Source of the DNA: Mucilaginibacter corticis
Lineage (GTDB): Bacteria; Bacteroidota; Bacteroidia; Sphingobacteriales; Sphingobacteriaceae
NCBI RefSeq assembly: GCF_007558865.1
Contig: NZ_VLPK01000002.1
Coordinates: 186,001-250,000, forward strand
Direction: 5' to 3'
DNA: 64,000 nucleotides
Each line of letters opens with the position of its first letter. Position 1 is the first letter of the stretch. Shown here piece after piece: positions 8,877 to 17,561 of the stretch. The notes beneath the pieces were generated by a model that had not been told where the DNA came from, did not search any database, and was given only the letters and a program-made list of their open reading frames with translations. The position numbers and the translations under genes were made by a program.

Positions 8877-11800
8877 ATGAGTTTATCCTCAGTAAGTATA
8901 AAAAGGCCGGTACTGGCAACAGTTATGTCTATCGTAATTGTAGTATTCGGCGTCATTGGGTACAATTTTTTAGGTATCCGCGATTTTCCATCGGTCGATC
9001 CGCCTATCATCTCTGTCAGCACCAGCTATTCGGGTGCTAATGCTGATGTAATAGAATCGCAAATTACCGAGCCCTTGGAGAAAGCCATTAATGGTGTGCC
9101 GGGGATCCGTAACATATCATCAACAAGCTCTGTTGGTTCCAGCCAAATCACCGTTGAGTTTGACCTGGATGCTGACCTTGAAACCGCCGCAAATGACGTG
9201 CGCGATAAAGTGGGCCAGGCACAGCGCCAGTTACCGCAGGATATTTCAGCGCCGCCGGTAGTTACCAAAGCCGACGCGAACGCCGACAATATTATCACGC
9301 TTTCTGTAACCAGCGACAAGCGTAACATTACCCAGGTAGATGATTATGCCGAGAACGTTTTACAGGAAGGTTTGCAAACCATACCCGGTGTAAGTGCCAT
9401 TAACATACAGGGCCAGCGCCAGTACGCCATGCGTTTATGGATAGATCCGGCTAAGCTGTCCTCGTTCGGGTTAGCAGCCAATGATATTACTGATGCGCTA
9501 AATAAAGAAAACGTTGAGCTGCCTGCGGGTAAAATTGAGGGTAACAATACCGAGTTGATCATCAGGGCCATTGGTAAAATGAGTACCGAGAAAGAGTTCA
9601 ACGACATGATCATCCGGTCTGACAGTAACCGGGTAATACGGTTGCGCGATGTAGGTTACGCAGTAATGGGTTCTGCTAACGAAGAAACAGCTTTTAAAGA
9701 GTCGGGCGTATTACAAGTGGGTTTGGCTATTGTGCCGCAACCTGGTGCCAACTATGTGCAGATAGCCAAGGATTTTTACAAGAGATTTGACCAGCTAAAA
9801 AAAGATCTCCCAGCCGATATTCACGTTAAAGTTTTGTTGGATAACACCAAATTTATTAACCAGTCGATATCTGAAGTTGAGGAAACCCTGGCTATCTCCT
9901 TTATTTTGGTGGTAATTATCATCTACCTGTTTTTCAGGGATTGGCTTATTGCTTTCAGGCCTTTGATAGACATACCGGTTTCATTGATAGGTGCATTTTT
10001 TATCATGTACATCTTCGGGTTCTCTATTAATATATTGACCTTATTAGGGATAGTACTTGCGACGGGCCTGGTAGTGGATGACGGTATTGTGGTTACAGAG
10101 AACATCTACAAAAAAGTTGAGGGAGGAATGCCTATCCGGCAGGCCGCATTTGAGGGCTCGGCCGAGATCTTCTTCGCGGTAATATCCACATCTATCACAC
10201 TGGCTGCAGTGTTTTTACCAATTGTGTTTTTACAGGGTTTTACAGGCCGTTTATTCCGCGAGTTTGCGGTAGTGGTGGCAGGTTCAGTGTTGATATCAGC
10301 TTTTGTATCCTTGTCGTTAACACCAATGCTTAATGTTAAGCTGATCCGTAAGAATTCAAAAAAATCAAAGTTTTACGAGCAAACAGAGCCGTTTTTTGAA
10401 AACATGACCAACTCTTATACCGAGAGCCTGGTTAAATTTATGAAACACCGGTGGATAGCAATAACTATATTGCTTGTTTCAATAGGTATGATCGTGGTAT
10501 TGAGCCGGATCATTCCATCAGAACTTGCCCCGCTTGACGATAAAAGTTTGGTAAGGTATAACGTTACCGGATCTGAAGGCGCATCGTACGAGTTTATGAC
10601 CAGGTATATGGATAAGATATCTGATATGGTAGCCGACTCCATACCTGAATCAAATATTAACCTGGAGATAGTAGCGGCCGGTGGCGGCGGTGCAGGTGCC
10701 GTAAACAGTGGCTTTGGGCGTATAGGCCTTGTTGCACCGGAAGGGCGAGAACGATCACAAAATGATATTGCCAACTGGTTAACCAAACAGGTAAGCCGTT
10801 ATCCCGACGCGCGTGTAACCGTTACACAGGAACAAACTATAAGCGGTGGCGGCGGTGGTGCAAAAAGTGCGCTGCCCGTGCAGTTTGTTCTGCAAAACCA
10901 GGATTTTGAAAAGATCAGGAAAGTGCTGCCTGAGTTTTTTTCGCAGGTAAGCAAAAGCCCGGTATTCACCACGCCGGATGTGAACCTGAAGTTTACCAAG
11001 CCCGAACTAAGGGTAGTTACAGACCGCGACCGGGCACGTGATCTTGGTGTATCTGTTGCGGATATAGCATCGGCATTACAGTTGTATTATAGTAATGGTC
11101 TTTTAACTTATTTCCTGCTTAATGGCAAGCAATACCAGGTTATAGCACAAGCCGACAGGGCTAACCGCGATCAGCCGCTTGACCTGAAAACCATTTACAT
11201 CAGGAATACCAAAGGGACACTGGTACAACTGGATAACGTGGTAAAGGTTGACGAAGACGCGACCCCGCCGGCTATCTACCACTTTAACAGGTTCAAATCT
11301 GCCACGTTCCAGGCAGGTTTAGCGCCGGGGCATACCATTGGCGATGGTATTAATGAAATGAACCGGATAGCCAAAGATTTACTGGACGATAGCTTTAGCA
11401 CCGAGCTAAGCGGTGCCTCGCGCGACTTTGCCGAGAGCGCGTCTAATATCATCTTCGCTTTTATTTTCGCGCTTTTACTGATCTACCTGGTATTGGCTGC
11501 CCAGTTTGAAAGTTTTAAAGACCCTGTTATAGTAATGCTTACCGTGCCGCTGGCAATTGCAGGTGCATTCTTGTCGCTATGGCTGTTTGACCAGACATTT
11601 AATATTTTCAGCCAGATTGGTATTATTACACTTGTAGGACTGGTAACTAAAAATGGTATTTTGATAGTTGAGTTTGCCAACCAGCGCATGGAGCATGGAT
11701 TGCAAAAATATGAGGCTGTAGTTGAAGCGGCCACCGCGCGTTTACGTCCTATTTTAATGACCAGTATGGCGGTAGTGCTGGGTTCTGTCCCTATTGCTTT

Positions 11801-11996
11801 TGCTTTGGGTGCCGGTGCAAAAAGCCGGGTATCGTTAGGTATCGTAATTATTGGCGGTATGTTGTTTTCATTGGTACTAACGCTTTATGTGATCCCGATG
11901 ATGTACGTATTGATTGCATCAAAGACTCGCCATGATCCGGACCATGAACCCGCAGGTGAAGAAAAGAAAGAAATGAAACTGATTGAAAACGAATAA
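8877..11996 (+). CDS. RND (HAE1/AcrB-type) multidrug efflux permease
   Basis: 1039 residues, the usual AcrB length. It starts with the typical cytoplasmic amphipathic segment and TM1 (SIKRPVLATVMSIVIVVFG), contains two large periplasmic loops and twelve membrane helices, and carries the proton-relay pair in TM4 (GLVVDDGIVVTENIY). The second-half repeat has the matching GLVTKNGILIVEFANQ segment. A Gly-rich loop (GGGGAGAVNSGFG; GGGGGAKSALP) interrupts the periplasmic part. It is the proton-driven pump of the tripartite system encoded by this operon. Substrates are unknown; drugs, bile-like compounds or plant phenolics are all possible. Confidence 0.96.
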   Translation: MSLSSVSIKRPVLATVMSIVIVVFGVIGYNFLGIRDFPSVDPPIISVSTSYSGANADVIESQITEPLEKAINGVPGIRNISSTSSVGSSQITVEFDLDADLETAANDVRDKVGQAQRQLPQDISAPPVVTKADANADNIITLSVTSDKRNITQVDDYAENVLQEGLQTIPGVSAINIQGQRQYAMRLWIDPAKLSSFGLAANDITDALNKENVELPAGKIEGNNTELIIRAIGKMSTEKEFNDMIIRSDSNRVIRLRDVGYAVMGSANEETAFKESGVLQVGLAIVPQPGANYVQIAKDFYKRFDQLKKDLPADIHVKVLLDNTKFINQSISEVEETLAISFILVVIIIYLFFRDWLIAFRPLIDIPVSLIGAFFIMYIFGFSINILTLLGIVLATGLVVDDGIVVTENIYKKVEGGMPIRQAAFEGSAEIFFAVISTSITLAAVFLPIVFLQGFTGRLFREFAVVVAGSVLISAFVSLSLTPMLNVKLIRKNSKKSKFYEQTEPFFENMTNSYTESLVKFMKHRWIAITILLVSIGMIVVLSRIIPSELAPLDDKSLVRYNVTGSEGASYEFMTRYMDKISDMVADSIPESNINLEIVAAGGGGAGAVNSGFGRIGLVAPEGRERSQNDIANWLTKQVSRYPDARVTVTQEQTISGGGGGAKSALPVQFVLQNQDFEKIRKVLPEFFSQVSKSPVFTTPDVNLKFTKPELRVVTDRDRARDLGVSVADIASALQLYYSNGLLTYFLLNGKQYQVIAQADRANRDQPLDLKTIYIRNTKGTLVQLDNVVKVDEDATPPAIYHFNRFKSATFQAGLAPGHTIGDGINEMNRIAKDLLDDSFSTELSGASRDFAESASNIIFAFIFALLLIYLVLAAQFESFKDPVIVMLTVPLAIAGAFLSLWLFDQTFNIFSQIGIITLVGLVTKNGILIVEFANQRMEHGLQKYEAVVEAATARLRPILMTSMAVVLGSVPIAFALGAGAKSRVSLGIVIIGGMLFSLVLTLYVIPMMYVLIASKTRHDPDHEPAGEEKKEMKLIENE

Positions 11997-11999
11997 GCA

Positions 12000-13325
12000 A
12001 TGATGAAATATATAAAATTAACTTGTTGCCTTTGTTGTTGTTTGGCGCTTACTGTTACAGTTAGCGCGCAAAATGCGCCTGCGTATTTAACATTAAAAGA
12101 CGCGGTTGAAATAGCTTTAAAAAATAATTACAATATCATACTGGCTAAAAACAATAATGCCATCGCCCAAAATAATGTTACCATAGGTAACGCAGGGTTT
12201 TTACCCGTTGTTACCGGCGATCTTACCCAAACCAATAGCAGGCAGCATATTGAGCAAACACGGTCAGACGGTACGGTTAATACCATCCCTAATGCTAAAA
12301 ACAGCAGCTTAAGTTATGGGCCTAATCTTAACTGGACCATTTTTAACGGCTTTTCTATGTTTGCCAATTATGATCAGCTTAAACAGCTAAAGGAGTTAAG
12401 TTCGGTTAGCTCGCGCGATACCATATTGGCCACAACCGCAGATGTTATACAAACCTATTATGATCTGACCAACCAGTATGAGCAGATCAAAGCGCAGAAC
12501 GGAGCTATCGCTATATCGCATACTCAACTAAAATATGCCAGCGATAAGTTTAGTGTGGGTACGGCATCAAGGCTTGATGTGCTAAACGCACAGGTAAACC
12601 TGAATACCGATACCGCAACTTTATTAACCCTGCAACAGCAGTTTAAAGCATCAAAGATCAGGTTAAACCAGCTGTTAGTGCGCGATCTGCAAACAGATTT
12701 TACTGTGGCTGACACTATAGTAGTTGATGAAAAACTGGTATTGGGTGATATTATCGCTGCCGCGCAAACGCAAAACCCGGCTATCATTTCATCACAGATC
12801 AATAAACGTATTGCCGATATCAATTTAAAGCAGGTACAATCAAGCCGATACCCGGTAGTAGGGGTAAACGGTGGTTATGCCTGGACAAACAGCCATACGC
12901 CTGCAGGCTTTACGCAAATGCAGGATACGCATGGTTTAAATTACGGTGTAACGGCTTCAATCAATATTTTTAATGGGTTTAACCAGTCGCGCAGGGAGCG
13001 TAATGCTAAGATCCAGATCGATAATGCCACTGTTGATGTTAAGCAGACCCGCTTAAATGTCGAAGCGCAGATCAGCAACCTGTATGTCAGTTATCTGTCG
13101 GGCCTTGACCTGGTAAAGCTGGGCCAATCAAACGTCGCGATAGCAAAACGTAACCTGGATATCTCATTAGATAAGTATAAAATAGGCACCATAACCCCTT
13201 TAGAGATCCGCGAGGCACAAAGGAATTACCTGGCAGCACAATCCACATTTTTTGCCGCACAATACCAGTCAAAAGTGGCAGAAATAACATTAAAACAAAT
13301 TACTAATAACTTAACTATCCAATAA
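12000..13325 (+). CDS. TolC-family outer-membrane efflux channel
   Basis: 441 residues with a signal peptide (core CCLCCCLALTVTV, cleavage near SAQ). Two outer-membrane efflux protein repeats follow: LTLKDAVEIALKNNYNIILAKNN in the first half, and a tail ending SVGTASRLDVLNAQ / KIGTITPLEIREAQRNYL with the paired conserved segments. It begins 3 nt after the pump gene and completes the tripartite RND system. Two ATGs in tandem (12000 and 12003) make the exact start ambiguous by one residue. The Cys-rich signal peptide is slightly unusual but there is no lipobox. Confidence 0.93.
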   Translation: MMKYIKLTCCLCCCLALTVTVSAQNAPAYLTLKDAVEIALKNNYNIILAKNNNAIAQNNVTIGNAGFLPVVTGDLTQTNSRQHIEQTRSDGTVNTIPNAKNSSLSYGPNLNWTIFNGFSMFANYDQLKQLKELSSVSSRDTILATTADVIQTYYDLTNQYEQIKAQNGAIAISHTQLKYASDKFSVGTASRLDVLNAQVNLNTDTATLLTLQQQFKASKIRLNQLLVRDLQTDFTVADTIVVDEKLVLGDIIAAAQTQNPAIISSQINKRIADINLKQVQSSRYPVVGVNGGYAWTNSHTPAGFTQMQDTHGLNYGVTASINIFNGFNQSRRERNAKIQIDNATVDVKQTRLNVEAQISNLYVSYLSGLDLVKLGQSNVAIAKRNLDISLDKYKIGTITPLEIREAQRNYLAAQSTFFAAQYQSKVAEITLKQITNNLTIQ

Positions 13326-13352
13326 TCAAATATTTAGTTATTTTTGGTAATA

Positions 13353-13730
13353 ATGGCTGCATCATACAACACTTGTTTGTTAATTGACGATAATTACCTC
13401 GATAATTTTATCACAAAAAAATTATTGGAGAACAGTAATTTCGCTAAAACTGTAGTGACATCCGAGTCGCCGGCCTATGCTATAAGGTTATTGGCCAGCG
13501 GTTCTGTGAAGCCCGATGTTATCTTCCTGGATATCAGGATGCCTAACATGAGCGGCTTTGAGTTTTTAGATGCTTACGATAAACTGGATATTGAAAAAGA
13601 AGGCATAAAAATATATTTACTGTCTTCGTCTTTTGATCCTACGGATATGAAAAAGTCATCTAATAACAAATACGTTACCCATTTTATCCATAAGCCGCTT
13701 ACCCATAAAATTCTCGAAGACTTACCATGA
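13353..13730 (+). CDS. Stand-alone CheY-like receiver protein
   Basis: 125 residues from the ATG at 13353; an in-frame upstream start at 13344 adds only three residues. A single receiver domain without an output domain: acidic pocket LLIDDNYLDN, phospho-acceptor Asp in VIFLDIRMPNMSG, and the conserved Lys in HFIHKPLTHK. Such single-domain regulators work by protein-protein contact. No kinase lies next to it. It follows tolC by 27 nt and its stop overlaps the start of the next gene (ATGA), so the two proteins are translationally coupled. Confidence 0.88.
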   Translation: MAASYNTCLLIDDNYLDNFITKKLLENSNFAKTVVTSESPAYAIRLLASGSVKPDVIFLDIRMPNMSGFEFLDAYDKLDIEKEGIKIYLLSSSFDPTDMKKSSNNKYVTHFIHKPLTHKILEDLP

Positions 13731-14584
13731 TCTTAGTCGCTGATAGCGGATCAACAAAAACAGATTGGTTGCTTAAACAACCCGGGCACGATGCACGGGC
13801 ATTTAGAACCCCCGGGTTAAATCCCTATTTTTTAACAGAAAAAGAAATTGTTAAAATACTACAGGAACAGGCGCCAGACCTGATCGCGTTTAATCTTGAT
13901 GTAAGGGAGATCTATTTTTTTGGTGCGGGATGCTCGAGCCCCGACAGGCATGAGATCGTATCAAACGCGCTGAGCCAATTATTCACCAAAGCTTATATTA
14001 GTGTTGATAGTGACTTGTTAGGGTCGGCATATGCTACCTGCGGACATGAAAAAGGATTATGTTGTGTATTGGGCACCGGCTCTAATATCTCATTTTTTGA
14101 TGGTGAAGATATCCACTCAGGCAAACATGGACTTGGCTATATTTTAGGTGATGAAGGTTCCGGAACCTGGTTTGGCAAGGCGTTGGTAACCGATTTTTTA
14201 TATGGCCTCATGCCTGACAGTATTTACACGCTGTTTAACAACACCTACCAGTTAACCAAAGAAGAAGTAATTAAAAACGTATACCAAAAGCCATCGGCAA
14301 ACTCCTACCTGGCATCATTCGCGCGGTTTTTAAATGTGATCCGTAAAACTGAATATGGCAGCGCGCTCATCAAAAGAGGCCTGCAGGACTTTATTGATAC
14401 CAATATCAAATCATATCCTGAATATCATACGTTTAAAAGCCACTTTGTAGGTTCAATAGCTTTTGTATTTACCGAAGAGTTAACCGCGCTTTGCGAAACG
14501 CAGGATATCCATATCGGCAAGATCATCAAGCAACCTATTAATGACCTGTTGGCGTTTATTTTAAGCAGGGAAGAAGCGTTGTAA
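13727..14584 (+). CDS. BadF/NagK-type sugar kinase, probably N-acetylglucosamine kinase
   Basis: 285 residues of the ASKHA (actin/hexokinase) fold. The phosphate-1 motif is at the N-terminus (ILVADSGSTKTDWLL), phosphate 2 in CVLGTGSNISFFDG, and the family signature GYILGDEGSGTWFGK follows. This matches the BadF/BadG/BcrA/BcrD ATPase family, which in Bacteroidota is mostly annotated as N-acetylglucosamine kinase used in cell-wall sugar recycling. The substrate is inferred from the family. Its start overlaps the stop of the receiver gene by 4 nt. Confidence 0.85.
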   Translation: MILVADSGSTKTDWLLKQPGHDARAFRTPGLNPYFLTEKEIVKILQEQAPDLIAFNLDVREIYFFGAGCSSPDRHEIVSNALSQLFTKAYISVDSDLLGSAYATCGHEKGLCCVLGTGSNISFFDGEDIHSGKHGLGYILGDEGSGTWFGKALVTDFLYGLMPDSIYTLFNNTYQLTKEEVIKNVYQKPSANSYLASFARFLNVIRKTEYGSALIKRGLQDFIDTNIKSYPEYHTFKSHFVGSIAFVFTEELTALCETQDIHIGKIIKQPINDLLAFILSREEAL

Positions 14585-14597
14585 CTATGTTGATCGG

Positions 14598-16226
14598 TTA
14601 CTTAACAGCAGTCGGCTTCCTTTTAACTCTTATTCTCACCAATACAAACAATATCCCTAATATGGCTAACAAACTTGCTGTTTTAGGCAGGTAGTCGCCG
14701 TGGGCCACGTAAAAGGTAATATCTGTATTCAGGTTAATGTTTTGTTTTAGCGCGGCCCTTACCCACCATTTGGTTTGCTGCACAATATCGCCACGTTCAT
14801 TAATAAATGCAGAGATACCCGTATTGGCCGAGCGGCACACCCAGCGGCGTGTTTCAATGGCGCGTAGTTTTGCATAATCAAGATGCTGGTCTTTGCCGGA
14901 TGTATTTTCCCACCAGCCGTCGTTGGTAATAATGGCAATAAATTGCGCGCCATTGCGTACATGAGTTGCCACCCACTCGCCCCAGATGGATTCAAAGCAA
15001 ACCACCGGCGCAACGCCGATACCACTTTGCGCATATAGCTCCGTTGGTTTTTCTTGCCCTGCATATGTGCCGGTTGCGCCGCCCAGGTGTTCAAATACGG
15101 GTTTTAAAAATGATAAAGCATCGCCAAAAGGCAATGACTCGGCGCCCGGTACTAATTTAGATTTATGATAGAACTGCACCTCTGCTGAGTTCTCGATATT
15201 AACCGCGGTATTAAAACTATCGGCAAACTGGCGAGTACCCGGCATAGGGCTCGCTGTCTTAGTCTCGCGGGTGTTGTAAATTTTATAGGTTTCGGCACCG
15301 GTGATGATATTGCCGTTTTTGTATTTGTTTAGAAAGCGCTGTGCCTGCACAAAGTAGTTATTGGTACGGATATGGTCCTCGTCAATCGGGTCAGGTATAG
15401 CTGTTTCGGGCCAGATAAAAAATTCTGTATTAACCTGGGCTATTGAGTCTGACAGTTTGGTAAGCGTTGCCACTTGCTGATAAGCGGGTATTTCACCACC
15501 CTTGGCATAGGGGTCAATGTTAGGCTGGGCGACTACTATGTTTGACGGGTTTACAGGCTCTTTGTACGTATTGTACCGGTACAACGAAAAGCCTAAAGGG
15601 AGTACGATTATAGCAACTACCGAAATAATTAGTTTTTGCCTCACCGGTTTTGTTTGTGCCTCGGTTAAGCCGGTGTAGATCAAAAATAAAAGGATATTGA
15701 TCAACCAGATCCAGATGGTGCCACCGTATACGCCGGTGTATTCATACCATTGCACCCATTGGTGTGCAGCCGCGAAACCATTTCCCAGTGTCATCCAGGG
15801 GAAGTTTAGGTCCCAGCTTTGATGCAGATATTCATAGGCTATCCAAAAGCAAACCAACGCAACTAGGCCGTAGGTACGGTTAGTAGCCAATCTGAACCGG
15901 TAATACAGCCAGCAAGTCGTTGACATTAACAGCGGACCCAAACAATAGGGTATGAGCGAGATTGGGAGCGCCACAACTTCGCCCACTATTTTTAACGCGT
16001 TGTAAACCCAGTAAATGCTCAATACATTCCAGATAAAGAACCCCAGGAAGGTAATATTGAATATCAGTTTGCCTTTTTTTGTAGAGGTTGATTTTATGAT
16101 ATTCTCTATTGCTACCAGCATCGGTACCAACCCAAAAAATAAAAAGACGGTGGTGTAATACATCGGCGGCCATGCCAGCCAAAGCAGTAAACCTGATAGT
16201 ATGGATAGGAGGATGTTTTTCTTCAT
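14598..16226 (-). CDS. lnt: Apolipoprotein N-acyltransferase Lnt
   Basis: 542 residues. About six to seven N-terminal membrane helices (residues 1-215) are followed by a periplasmic nitrilase domain. The catalytic triad is visible: Glu in FIWPETAIPD, Lys in YHKSKLVPGAESLPFG and Cys in PVVCFESIWGEW. A final membrane helix (ASLLAILGILFVLVRI) closes the protein. It transfers the third acyl chain to the N-terminal Cys of lipoproteins in the inner membrane. It is the last gene of a minus-strand run rsmI, DUF1572, lnt with gaps of only 12 and 6 nt. Confidence 0.95.
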   Translation of the reverse strand: MKKNILLSILSGLLLWLAWPPMYYTTVFLFFGLVPMLVAIENIIKSTSTKKGKLIFNITFLGFFIWNVLSIYWVYNALKIVGEVVALPISLIPYCLGPLLMSTTCWLYYRFRLATNRTYGLVALVCFWIAYEYLHQSWDLNFPWMTLGNGFAAAHQWVQWYEYTGVYGGTIWIWLINILLFLIYTGLTEAQTKPVRQKLIISVVAIIVLPLGFSLYRYNTYKEPVNPSNIVVAQPNIDPYAKGGEIPAYQQVATLTKLSDSIAQVNTEFFIWPETAIPDPIDEDHIRTNNYFVQAQRFLNKYKNGNIITGAETYKIYNTRETKTASPMPGTRQFADSFNTAVNIENSAEVQFYHKSKLVPGAESLPFGDALSFLKPVFEHLGGATGTYAGQEKPTELYAQSGIGVAPVVCFESIWGEWVATHVRNGAQFIAIITNDGWWENTSGKDQHLDYAKLRAIETRRWVCRSANTGISAFINERGDIVQQTKWWVRAALKQNINLNTDITFYVAHGDYLPKTASLLAILGILFVLVRIRVKRKPTAVK

Positions 16227-16232
16227 CTAATT

Positions 16233-16757
16233 TTATTTCGGTTGATTTTTGAACATAGCATCATTAAATGCCTGCGAATTTCCTTTGGGAATAGTCAGCG
16301 CTTTCCATCCGGAAGCTGCCATTTTTCCGATAAACACAATCTGACCAATGTGATACGGGTAATGTGCCAATTGCCTGTTTATGGCATCAATAACACTATG
16401 GCGTTCATTGCGGATATAAATTGCCTTATCCCAGTCCTCAGGCCCGATGGTATCGAGCGCATCAAACAGACATTCCCAGCCGGCGTTCCATTTATCCATC
16501 AGCTCCTTGCGGGTGGTAATTACAGCCTCAAACTCCTGGTCGCGGTCACGCCAGGTTTTCTCACCATCGCTGGTTAAAAAATCGGTCCATCGCGACAGCA
16601 TATTACCCCATAGGTGCTGTACAATAATGGCTATACTGTTACTTTCTTCGTTATAGCAATAAAACAGGTCCTTATCATCAAGTTGCGCCATGGTTTTCTC
16701 GTCAACTGATTTATAGTACAGGAACTGTTTTTTCGCACTGTTAAGGTATGCTTCCAT
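16233..16757 (-). CDS. DinB-superfamily protein, DUF1572
   Basis: 174 residues forming the four-helix DinB/YfiT-like fold. The probable metal-binding histidines are in IAIIVQHLWGNM and in the C-terminal HYPYHIGQIVFIGK. Length and the QFLYYKSVDEKTMAQL start match DUF1572. DinB-like proteins are often thiol- or metal-dependent transferases, but this subgroup has no proven role. It is encoded between rsmI and lnt and is probably co-transcribed, without an obvious functional link. Confidence 0.85.
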   Translation of the reverse strand: MEAYLNSAKKQFLYYKSVDEKTMAQLDDKDLFYCYNEESNSIAIIVQHLWGNMLSRWTDFLTSDGEKTWRDRDQEFEAVITTRKELMDKWNAGWECLFDALDTIGPEDWDKAIYIRNERHSVIDAINRQLAHYPYHIGQIVFIGKMAASGWKALTIPKGNSQAFNDAMFKNQPK

Positions 16758-16769
16758 AGCTAAATCAAA

Positions 16770-17444
16770 TCAGGATTTCCCCGCTACGCAAACCACAAAC
16801 TCGCCTTTTACGGGGTGTGTTTCAAAATAGGTCTTAACTTCGGCTACGGTACCACGAACAGTTTCTTCAAACATTTTGGTTAGTTCGCGCGATACCGAGA
16901 TCTGCCTTTCGGCGCCGAAATAGGTAGCCATTTCATCCAGTGTCTTTAACAAACGGTGCGGCGATTCATAAAGTATGATAGTACGGTCCTCGTCGGCTAA
17001 AAACTTGTAACGGGTTTGGCGCCCTTTCTTTAAAGGTAAAAACCCTTCAAAGCAAAACTTGTCTGTAGGGAAACCTGAATTAACCAAAGCAGGCACAAAT
17101 GCCGTAGCACCGGGCAGGCATTCAACCGCTATATCAAACTTTAAAGCCTCACGTACCAAATAAAAGCCGGGATCGGATATCGCGGGTGTTCCTGCATCTG
17201 ATATCAGGGCAATGTTTTTACCTTCAAGCAAAAACTTCACGATCTCGTTAGATGACTGGTGCTCATTATGCTGGTGGTGCGAAAATACCTTTTGATTGAT
17301 CTCAAAATGTTTAAGCATAGGCGCCGACGTGCGCGTGTCTTCCGCCAAAATTAAGTCGACTTCTTTTAACACGCGGATGGCCCTGAAGGTCATATCCTCT
17401 AAGTTGCCTATTGGGGTTGGTACTAAGTATAGTTTGCCGGGCAT
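16770..17444 (-). CDS. rsmI: 16S rRNA (cytidine-1402 2'-O)-methyltransferase RsmI
   Basis: 224 residues of the tetrapyrrole-methylase fold. It starts MPGKLYLVPTPIGNLEDMT and contains LILAEDTRTS, the SAM-binding ALISDAGTPAISDPG and the signature LYESPHRLLKTL. This is RsmI, which methylates the ribose of C1402 in the ribosomal P site. The protein ends soon after FVVCVAGKS and so lacks the longer C-terminal extension of the E. coli enzyme, as is common in Bacteroidota. It is the first gene of the minus-strand operon and is divergent from serS. Confidence 0.95.
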   Translation of the reverse strand: MPGKLYLVPTPIGNLEDMTFRAIRVLKEVDLILAEDTRTSAPMLKHFEINQKVFSHHQHNEHQSSNEIVKFLLEGKNIALISDAGTPAISDPGFYLVREALKFDIAVECLPGATAFVPALVNSGFPTDKFCFEGFLPLKKGRQTRYKFLADEDRTIILYESPHRLLKTLDEMATYFGAERQISVSRELTKMFEETVRGTVAEVKTYFETHPVKGEFVVCVAGKS

Positions 17445-17445
17445 T

Positions 17446-17532
17446 CAGTTTGCAGTTTAAAGTTTGCAGTTGGCATGTTCAATTTGAAGTTCCCAAAAAA
17501 AACTGCAAACCGCTAACTGCAAACTGTCAACT
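17446..17532. repeat. Intergenic inverted repeat between rsmI and serS
   Basis: The left arm contains CAGTTTGCAGTTT and AGTTTGCAGTT, the right arm AACTGCAAAC and AACTGCAAACTG. The arms are imperfect inverted copies around an A/C-rich centre near 17490. It resembles the small palindromic units scattered in intergenic DNA of this group. It immediately precedes the serS promoter. Confidence 0.6.
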
Positions 17533-17536
17533 GTTA

Positions 17537-17544
17537 TATCTTTG
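17537..17544 (+). promoter_or_regulatory. Bacteroidota -7 promoter element for serS
   Basis: TATCTTTG matches the TAnnTTTG -7 consensus and lies 17 nt before the serS ATG. No clear -33 TTG at the preferred distance is seen, since the repeat ends there. Confidence 0.5.
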
Positions 17545-17561
17545 TCGAAAATTTAAAAATA

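Noticed and set aside
13339..13346. TATTTTTG -7 match before the lone receiver gene
   Set aside because: No -33 element; the 27-nt gap after tolC fits read-through equally well, so it was not called as a promoter feature.
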